19,511 bases of DNA, from NCBI GenBank assembly GCA_002254335.1, contig NIVA01000146.1, forward strand, positions 1 to 19,511. The letters run 5' to 3'. Under the pieces are notes generated by a model that saw only the letters and a program-made list of their open reading frames with translations, was not told where the DNA came from and searched no databases. Source of the DNA: Bacteroidetes bacterium 4572_114. Lineage in GTDB: Bacteria > Bacteroidota > Bacteroidia > Bacteroidales > 4484-276. Shown here piece after piece: positions 15,589 through 19,511 of this stretch (positions are counted from its first letter, which is position 1; each line of letters starts with the position of its first letter). The position numbers and the translations under genes were made by a program.

Positions 15589-15636
15589 AATTCTAATATA
15601 TTGAATGTTAAATATTTATTTCTGATTAAAAGTCGG

Positions 15637-15644
15637 CAAAGATA
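15637..15644 (-). promoter_or_regulatory. Promoter -7 element for the DHH-FKBP operon (TATCTTTG on minus)
   Basis: The plus strand reads CAAAGATA, so the minus strand has TATCTTTG, an exact TAnnTTTG match about 50 bases before the truncated DHH frame. The same octamer serves ndk on the other strand and the gene at 18007-18351. No clear -33 box was seen. Confidence 0.45.
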
Positions 15645-15667
15645 TAATAAAATTAAAACCAAGTGTA

Positions 15668-15697
15668 AAACCCGGTGAGTTAAGACATGCCGGGTTT
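15668..15697. repeat. Inverted repeat between the divergent DHH and ndk promoters
   Basis: AAACCCGG (15668-15675) and CCGGGTTT (15690-15697) form a perfect 8-bp inverted repeat around 14 bases, lying between the two divergent -7 elements. It could be a shared operator or a hairpin. Confidence 0.35.
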
Positions 15698-15709
15698 AAA
15701 ACATAATGC

Positions 15710-15717
15710 TATCTTTG
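15710..15717 (+). promoter_or_regulatory. Promoter -7 element for ndk (TATCTTTG)
   Basis: An exact TAnnTTTG match 27 bases before the ndk ATG, giving a short leader typical of Bacteroidota. No convincing -33 box is visible. Confidence 0.5.
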
Positions 15718-15744
15718 CGCCCATCATAAAAAAAACATATACAA

Positions 15745-16164
15745 ATGAGCGGACACAAGACTTTAACAATGATCAAGCCGGTGGCTTTCGGAAAGAATTA
15801 TACGGGAAAAATATTGGCCAAAATTACTGAAGCAGGATTTACTATTTCTGCAATGAAAATGACCAAATTGACAATAGTACAGGCCCAGGCTTTTTACAAT
15901 GTGCACAAGGAGAGGCCTTTTTATAACGACCTGGTTGAATTTATGAGCTCAGGGCCTATTGTGGCCGCTGTGCTTGAAAAGGAAAATGCAGTGGAAGAGT
16001 ATCGTAAAGTTATTGGTGCAACTAATCCTGAAAATGCCGATAAAGGGACTATCCGCGATTTGTACGGAACTTCACTTCAGGCAAATGCCGTACACGGTTC
16101 TGATAGTGATGAAAATGCTGAGATTGAAGCAAGCTTTTTCTTTTCACAACTGGAAAGGTTTTAG
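15745..16164 (+). CDS. ndk: Nucleoside diphosphate kinase
   Basis: 139 residues, the standard length of bacterial Ndk. It transfers the gamma phosphate of ATP to NDPs through a phospho-histidine. Key residues: Lys11 in MIKPVAFG, Tyr51, the RPFYNDLVEFMSSGP segment (57-71), GATNP (91-95), GTIRDLYG (101-108), Asn114 and the active-site His117 in NAVHGSD (114-120). The C-terminus EIEASFFFSQLERF is the usual hexamer-contact region in a Bacteroidota variant. The protein is complete and in good order. It is divergent from the DHH-FKBP operon, an arrangement shared with gliding Bacteroidota, where ndk, DHH and gldI lie together. Confidence 0.97.
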   Translation: MSGHKTLTMIKPVAFGKNYTGKILAKITEAGFTISAMKMTKLTIVQAQAFYNVHKERPFYNDLVEFMSSGPIVAAVLEKENAVEEYRKVIGATNPENADKGTIRDLYGTSLQANAVHGSDSDENAEIEASFFFSQLERF

Positions 16165-16205
16165 GATGAATGAAGTACGGTGACAGGTGCCTGATGTTGC
16201 CGTGT

Positions 16206-16261
16206 CGTTAAATAACGGTATTTAGTTATTTGACGTTTCCAAGTCCTACGGACGTTGGAAA
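16206..16261. repeat. Tandem hairpins downstream of ndk
   Basis: Two adjacent stem-loops: CGTTAAATAAC/GTTATTTGACG (16206-16216 with 16225-16235, one mismatch) and TTTCCAAGTCC/GGACGTTGGAAA (16236-16246 with 16250-16261, one bulge). No T-run follows, so simple intrinsic termination is doubtful. Outer GGTGACAGGTG (about 16180) and CACCCGTCACC (about 16288) segments are also roughly inverted, so the whole 16165-16329 spacer may be a composite repeat element. Confidence 0.5.
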
Positions 16262-16329
16262 GTCTTACTGACATTCAACTTCCAACACCCGTCACCCGAC
16301 CATCCGGCATCCGATCCGATTCGACCCGG

Positions 16330-16863
16330 TTAAGTTTTAGGATAATACTCCTGAAATGATTTATCCCTGAAGAAGAAGACAATCTTTTCAATCCCGGCCT
16401 CTGAAGTTTTTGTAGCTGGTGTAGAAATATCTTTTTTAGGTTCAATTATCGGTTCATTTTCAATTTCATTACTTCCTTGATTTTCCGTAGCTTTACCCTC
16501 AAATCCTGCCTTTTTGGGTTCAAATGTCTTCAATATTTGATCATTGCCCTGGGGGTGTTGCGAAATATGCGTTTCCTGTGCGGCATTTCTCACCGTTTTG
16601 TTTTCACTTTTTTGCAATTGGTTCCCAAATAAATCCAAATCATATTCTTTGTTCATCGAACCTTCACCCTGAAGCAACCAATCCAACCTAATTTCAGGAT
16701 AACGTTTTACAATCTTCATTATCAAATCAAGGCTGGGTTTGTTCCTCCCCGACATGATATGGGAAATATTGCTCGGTTGTACTCCTATGGCAGCCGCAAA
16801 CTCAGCATTCGTTAAATTTTTAATTGACATGATTGTGGAAATCTGATCCTGTAGGTTTTTCAT
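16330..16863 (-). CDS. XRE-family transcriptional regulator
   Basis: 177 residues. An N-terminal Cro/cI helix-turn-helix covers about 5-65: LTNAEFAAAIGVQPSNISHI (17-36) is the helix-turn-helix and IRLDWLLQGEG (58-68) is the typical end of this subgroup. Residues about 75-155 are polar, low-complexity and probably disordered. The last 20 residues (IEKIVFFFRDKSFQEYYP) form a short hydrophobic-aromatic tail that recurs in Bacteroidota XRE proteins of this kind. There is no metal or protease domain. Its promoter region carries two operator-like boxes overlapping the -7 element (see 16866-16904), suggesting autorepression. Targets are unknown. It stands alone at the edge of a long AT-rich desert. 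Confidence 0.88.
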   Translation of the reverse strand: MKNLQDQISTIMSIKNLTNAEFAAAIGVQPSNISHIMSGRNKPSLDLIMKIVKRYPEIRLDWLLQGEGSMNKEYDLDLFGNQLQKSENKTVRNAAQETHISQHPQGNDQILKTFEPKKAGFEGKATENQGSNEIENEPIIEPKKDISTPATKTSEAGIEKIVFFFRDKSFQEYYPKT

Positions 16864-16865
16864 GA

Positions 16866-16904
16866 GTTTACATTGTTAAATCAATAATGTTTACAAAGTT
16901 AAAC
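16866..16904 (-). promoter_or_regulatory. XRE promoter with paired operator-like boxes
   Basis: Two similar boxes, GTTTACATTGTTAAA (16866-16880) and GTTTACAAAGTTAAAC (16889-16904), lie 23 bases apart. Each has GTTTA-N6-TAAA inverted ends. On the minus strand the second box contains TAACTTTG (16901-16894), an exact TAnnTTTG -7 element; the first box lies in the leader just before the ATG at 16863. Repressor bound to both would block transcription of the XRE gene. Confidence 0.5.
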
Positions 16905-17711
16905 AATCTTACCGTGCCAAATGTAAATTATTACAATTCACAAATGTATTCTTATTCTCATTTGTAACATATTAAACGTACCATTCAGGTATTTGATGTT
17001 GATACCTTACTTTCAATACATTAGAATAATCAAAAATATTATATTTAAATATCAACAACATTAAGAAAGATTGAAATTAATTATTTAGATAAGCACTGTT
17101 AATAACTGGTTATTAATTCAGTATGATTATTTTACTGAGATATTGAATAACATCACCCTAAATCACAACATTATATTAAAAAATTGATGTGAGTTTACAA
17201 ATGTGTGCCATAATATTTAATTACAATTGTAAATTCACAATTGTAGTTTGGTAGATGAAGTTACATTTATCATTTTTTATCCTGCGAAAAGTGAAGATTG
17301 ATTGCAATTATTGAAATGTATAATTTTTCGTTCCCTTCCACCCTACCCTATTATCCCTTTTTGTTTTGAAAATGAGATTCTAAGGATTTGTGATGCAGTC
17401 AGGATTTCAAAATTGATCAATCAGGTTAGATTAGTCATTTTGATATCCCAACAAAAAAATTCCTGGATTTAACGCTTGTAGGATAGGATATTTTAAATGG
17501 AACTGTACTACGGATTGAAATATCGCACCTATTTGCTTTAAAAACCATGATATCAAGTCTGGGAAAATGTCTAAGTATCTAAATTACCGTCCATTACATT
17601 GGATATTACGTTAATAATCAGAGTAACAATGTTGCTTGAAAAAAATTGAGGGTTTTTAAGGATTAAGCATTTATCCTGGAAATTTGAAACCTGCAAAGTG
17701 ACGAATGTCGG
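16905..17711. other. AT-rich gene desert upstream of the XRE gene
   Basis: About 800 bases without a convincing gene; positions 17041-17100 hold only 11 G/C. It contains operator-like palindromes: TTAATAAC-TG-GTTATTAA (17099-17116), TTACAATTGTAA (17221-17232) followed by a second ACAATTGTA (17237-17245), and another GAGTTTACA (17191-17199) identical to the XRE box at 16864-16872. No DnaA-box cluster, tRNA or rRNA was seen. It may be a regulatory region, a site of foreign DNA or a decayed gene. Confidence 0.5.
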
Positions 17712-17915
17712 ATGTGGGGTGAAGAAAGCCAAGCGCAACTTGAAACTTTTCAACCTACTATTATTCTGGCTATTTTGCTCCTCGGGATTAACATATCGGT
17801 TGCCGGCCAGTCAGCTGTTACTTTTTTCAAAACTAAAGGAAAAAGCATTGATAACTACCGAAACCCTAAACAGCCTGAAGAAAACCGGGGAACATTATCA
17901 GTAGTTGACCGATAA
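17712..17915 (+). CDS. Doubtful small ORF with signal-peptide-like segment
   Basis: A 67-residue frame from ATG. Residues about 16-32 (TIILAILLLGINISVAG) look like an export signal with a cleavage site near AGQ, leaving a short polar basic tail. It is not recognised. No promoter or Shine-Dalgarno sequence supports it, an overlapping frame starting at 17698 (GTG) is equally long, and both contain a hydrophobic stretch. It is followed by the convergent terminator at 17961. It may be the remnant of a larger exported protein. Confidence 0.22.
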   Translation: MWGEESQAQLETFQPTIILAILLLGINISVAGQSAVTFFKTKGKSIDNYRNPKQPEENRGTLSVVDR

Positions 17916-17960
17916 ACAAAACTCAATATTTTCGTCAATCAACCAAAACACGGCCCCAAT

Positions 17961-17985
17961 AAAAAACCCGCCTGTTTGGGCGGGT
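17961..17985 (-). terminator. Intrinsic terminator of the small secreted-protein gene
   Basis: ACCCGCC (17966-17972) pairs with GGCGGGT (17979-17985) around a 6-base loop. Read on the minus strand the stem is followed by six T residues (A run at 17961-17966 on plus), a textbook intrinsic terminator 22 bases beyond the stop of the minus-strand gene ending at 18007. A T-run also lies a few bases beyond it on plus, so weak bidirectional action is possible. Confidence 0.85.
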
Positions 17986-18006
17986 CATCTGGTTTTTTGA
18001 TGAGGG

Positions 18007-18351
18007 TTAGTTGATAAACCTGTTAAAGTTTCCTATCGCAGATTTTTCACTTTTGGGCAATACTGGGTCCATTAGGAAGAATAGAACCCATTCTTTGTAA
18101 TCTCCGTGTATCAAATAAAGACATTTACGGTACTTGACCTTTACAACGTATGGAGCATTGTTCTCCGAACCGAGTTTCAGAAAATCATCGTCCAGTTGGT
18201 TGTACATTGCCCATACAAGGCCACGGCTTTCCAGGGCTTTTGAGAGGCTGATTTTTACTGTTTTAGACATTTTCTTTTGATAATCAGTTGAAAATCCGGC
18301 AACTGCAAAAGAAAGAAAAGCTGCAATTAAGACAAATTTCATAGTTTTCAT
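18007..18351 (-). CDS. Small secreted protein of unknown function
   Basis: 114 residues. Signal peptide MKTMKFVLIAAFLSFAVAGF with probable cleavage near FST (20-22), so the mature protein is about 92 residues and exported. The mature part is basic at first (KKMSKTVKISLSKAL, 26-40), then has a helix-like stretch (MYNQLDDDFLKL), two beta-like segments (YVVKVKYRKCLYLIHGDYKEWVLFF, aromatic-rich) and one cysteine (77). I know similar short secreted proteins in Bacteroidota, often as paralogues, but no function. Unusually for the phylum, a perfect AGGAGG (18357-18362 on minus) lies five bases before the ATG. A TATCTTTG -7 element (18432-18439) and an intrinsic terminator (17961-17985) make it a neat single-gene transcript, likely well expressed. 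Confidence 0.82.
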   Translation of the reverse strand: MKTMKFVLIAAFLSFAVAGFSTDYQKKMSKTVKISLSKALESRGLVWAMYNQLDDDFLKLGSENNAPYVVKVKYRKCLYLIHGDYKEWVLFFLMDPVLPKSEKSAIGNFNRFIN

Positions 18352-18356
18352 TGTAA

Positions 18357-18362
18357 CCTCCT
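18357..18362 (-). promoter_or_regulatory. Perfect Shine-Dalgarno AGGAGG
   Basis: Plus strand CCTCCT reads AGGAGG on minus, five bases before the ATG at 18351. Most genes in this window lack such a site, so it fixes this start and hints at strong translation. Confidence 0.7.
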
Positions 18363-18431
18363 GTTAATTTTTTTTTATTAATTAATGGGTTTTAAAATTT
18401 TAGTTTAAAAATCTTCTAAAACTTTATGCTA

Positions 18432-18439
18432 CAAAGATA
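18432..18439 (-). promoter_or_regulatory. Promoter -7 element for the small secreted-protein gene (TATCTTTG on minus)
   Basis: Plus strand CAAAGATA gives TATCTTTG on minus, an exact TAnnTTTG match about 80 bases before the ATG at 18351. The leader includes the AGGAGG site. Confidence 0.5.
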
Positions 18440-18611
18440 TGTTGCATCAAGGCCCGGGACGTGGCAGTATTGTGCCAGGATTTTTTTTGGTGGTTTTCGG
18501 GGGGGACGGTTTTTTTTTGACAAAATTTGGGTTTATGAAACTATTACAGGCTCAGTTCCTGATAGTTATCGGGTTTGGGATGTACCTGATGGTGTCGGAG
18601 GTTTTGGGATT

Positions 18612-18644
18612 AGGCCTAACAGGTCTTAAAGACCTGTTAGGCCT
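18612..18644. repeat. 33-base near-perfect palindrome (16-bp arms, 1-base centre)
   Basis: AGGCCTAACAGGTCTT (18612-18627), a single A, then the exact reverse complement (18629-18644). It lies 36 bases beyond the stop of the minus-strand gene ending at 18680, in a spacer (18352-18679) with no convincing gene. CCTAACAGGT...ACCTGTTAGG palindromes of this type are familiar in Bacteroidota. It may serve as a terminator-like hairpin or a REP-like repeat. Confidence 0.75.
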
Positions 18645-18679
18645 TGGGGGCAACAAACAACCCCTGCCCCATCACAAAC

Positions 18680-19511
18680 TCAAACAATTGTCGATTCCAT
18701 TTTCCTGAATTGAAATACCCGGTTAACTGCCCTTAATACCAATATCGAAACAATGGGCATGGCCTCCATAGGGATTTTTTGTGGAAATTTGCTCCAACTG
18801 ATCAGGAAAAAGAACAGTAACAATGAATAAAGCAGAAGGAACACCCGGTTGAATTTTGCTTTCCGGGCGGGGATAGACCAGGGTAAAACCAGCAGCAAAG
18901 GATTTGCCCACAATAAATTAAAGTTAAAATGAAGTGTCTGGTGCTCGCTCCAAATCCAGAAAGTTAGAAAAAGCATCCCAAAAATCCCTGCTAAAGAAAA
19001 AATTGCCAAGTCGATGCCATTTGTAACACTTTTGCTGGTTTTTAACCAAAAAACATCAACGGCCAAAAGCATTAGTATTATCCAGAAAACTACCAGGGGA
19101 GATGTTAGTCCATGCTGGATTTTTGGTTGGTAAGATCCATCGAGCAATATTACCGGGCCGGAAGCAAGGCCGGTTTTTTCTATCTCCTGCATAAGAAAAT
19201 CAGGAAGGAAGGTAGATTGTCTTCTATTGATTTCCGGGTCGGAAAAAGGGCCTAACAAAAGATTGATGCCAAATAGCATCCACGGCCTGTTTTTTAGATA
19301 ATGTTTTATTGCTGTGCGGTAACTCATGTTTGCAGGTTGGTCAAGCGAGTCATTAGCCGAAACATTTTTAGAAAAAGCAAGGATGAGGTCTGTGATTTTC
19401 GTAGAACAGTTTTGCTTGAAAAATCCGTACCTATATAATCGGTTGGCAGGCAGATTAGCAATTTGCAGTGAATCGTAAATGTCGTTCAACAATTCATTGG
19501 ATAAAAGCAGG
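18680..19511 (-). CDS. Lnb / DUF4105 family membrane protein (5' partial)
   Basis: The frame runs off the right edge (codons up to 19510 are open), so the N-terminus is missing; about 276 residues remain. Counting from the TTG at 19492, the periplasmic DUF4105 part shows RYGFFKQNCSTKITDLI (21-37, conserved Cys29) and a short NRPWMLFGINLLLG (68-81) stretch; four or five membrane helices follow (about 131-150, 160-180, 192-206, 216-232, 241-256), with a SEHQTLHFNFNLLWANPLLL-type segment (182-201). DUF4105 is the domain of Lnb, the lipoprotein N-acyltransferase described in Bacteroides, which adds the third acyl chain to the N-terminal cysteine of lipoproteins. Membership in the family is clear; true Lnb activity needs the missing N-terminal half. 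It stops in TGA at 18680-18682. Confidence 0.85.
   Translation of the reverse strand, partial: LLLSNELLNDIYDSLQIANLPANRLYRYGFFKQNCSTKITDLILAFSKNVSANDSLDQPANMSYRTAIKHYLKNRPWMLFGINLLLGPFSDPEINRRQSTFLPDFLMQEIEKTGLASGPVILLDGSYQPKIQHGLTSPLVVFWIILMLLAVDVFWLKTSKSVTNGIDLAIFSLAGIFGMLFLTFWIWSEHQTLHFNFNLLWANPLLLVLPWSIPARKAKFNRVFLLLYSLLLFFFLISWSKFPQKIPMEAMPIVSILVLRAVNRVFQFRKMESTIV

Noticed and set aside
16905..17700. Possible replication origin because of the AT-rich stretch
   Set aside because: No TTATNCACA DnaA-box cluster and no dnaA, dnaN or gidA neighbours were seen.
17698..17904. GTG-started frame overlapping the doubtful small ORF at 17712
   Set aside because: No better supported than the other frame: it has a rare start and no recognisable family. 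At most one of the two can be real.
18426..18708. Two overlapping plus-strand frames, one with a membrane-like stretch starting at MKLLQAQFLIV
   Set aside because: They run through long G and T homopolymers and the 33-base palindrome, overlap the 3' end of the Lnb-like gene, and lack start signals.

Overview
The window looks like chromosomal DNA of a free-living Bacteroidota bacterium. The evidence is the gene content and order (small PRYY protein-mutL-rhomboid-rhomboid-membrane EEP phosphatase; ndk divergent from DHH phosphoesterase and FKBP lipoproteins), TAnnTTTG promoter elements upstream of several genes, mostly no Shine-Dalgarno sequences, and palindromic intergenic repeats typical of the phylum. 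No rRNA, tRNA, CRISPR array, prophage or complete insertion sequence was seen. GC content is moderate, with two clearly AT-richer patches: the toxin-antitoxin pair at about 7.7-8.3 kb and the XRE upstream region at about 16.9-17.7 kb.

Layout. 1-1397: 3' part of an LTA-synthase/sulfatase-family membrane enzyme. 1597-6442: a lipid kinase, a small one-helix protein, mutL, a damaged rhomboid gene and an intact rhomboid protease with a C-terminal extension. 6464-6548: an 85-bp MITE-like inverted-repeat element. 6599-7723: membrane-anchored endonuclease/exonuclease/phosphatase. 7708-8312 (minus): an AT-rich HigBA-type toxin-antitoxin pair whose toxin lacks its N-terminus. 8461-11602: uvrB and cysQ, separated by a repeat-filled spacer. 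11850-15588 (minus): DHH phosphoesterase (N-terminally truncated) followed by three lipoprotein FKBP prolyl isomerases with one, two and three FKBP domains. 15745-16164: ndk, divergent. 16330-16863 (minus): an XRE regulator with likely autoregulatory sites. 16864-17711: a very AT-rich gene desert. 17712-19511: a doubtful small ORF, a small secreted protein with its own terminator, and the 3' part of an Lnb/DUF4105 membrane protein.

Functional themes. DNA repair is represented by mutL and uvrB, and nucleotide housekeeping by ndk, cysQ and the DHH enzyme. Cell-envelope work is represented by the LTA-synthase-like enzyme, lipid kinase, rhomboids, lipoprotein FKBPs and an Lnb-like lipoprotein acyltransferase. 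The order DHH-FKBP next to ndk resembles the gldI neighbourhood of gliding Bacteroidota, so the FKBPs may assist folding of envelope or motility proteins.

The most unusual signals are (i) three genes that have each lost a 5' segment (rhomboid 4763-5341, toxin 8040-8312, DHH 14851-15588) while the rest of the frame is intact, which could be real decay or assembly deletions; (ii) the 1-2-3 staircase of FKBP domains; (iii) the MITE-like element with a possible TTGG target duplication; (iv) a helically phased inverted array of AATGAC motifs in front of the second rhomboid; and (v) paired operator-like sites over the XRE promoter.
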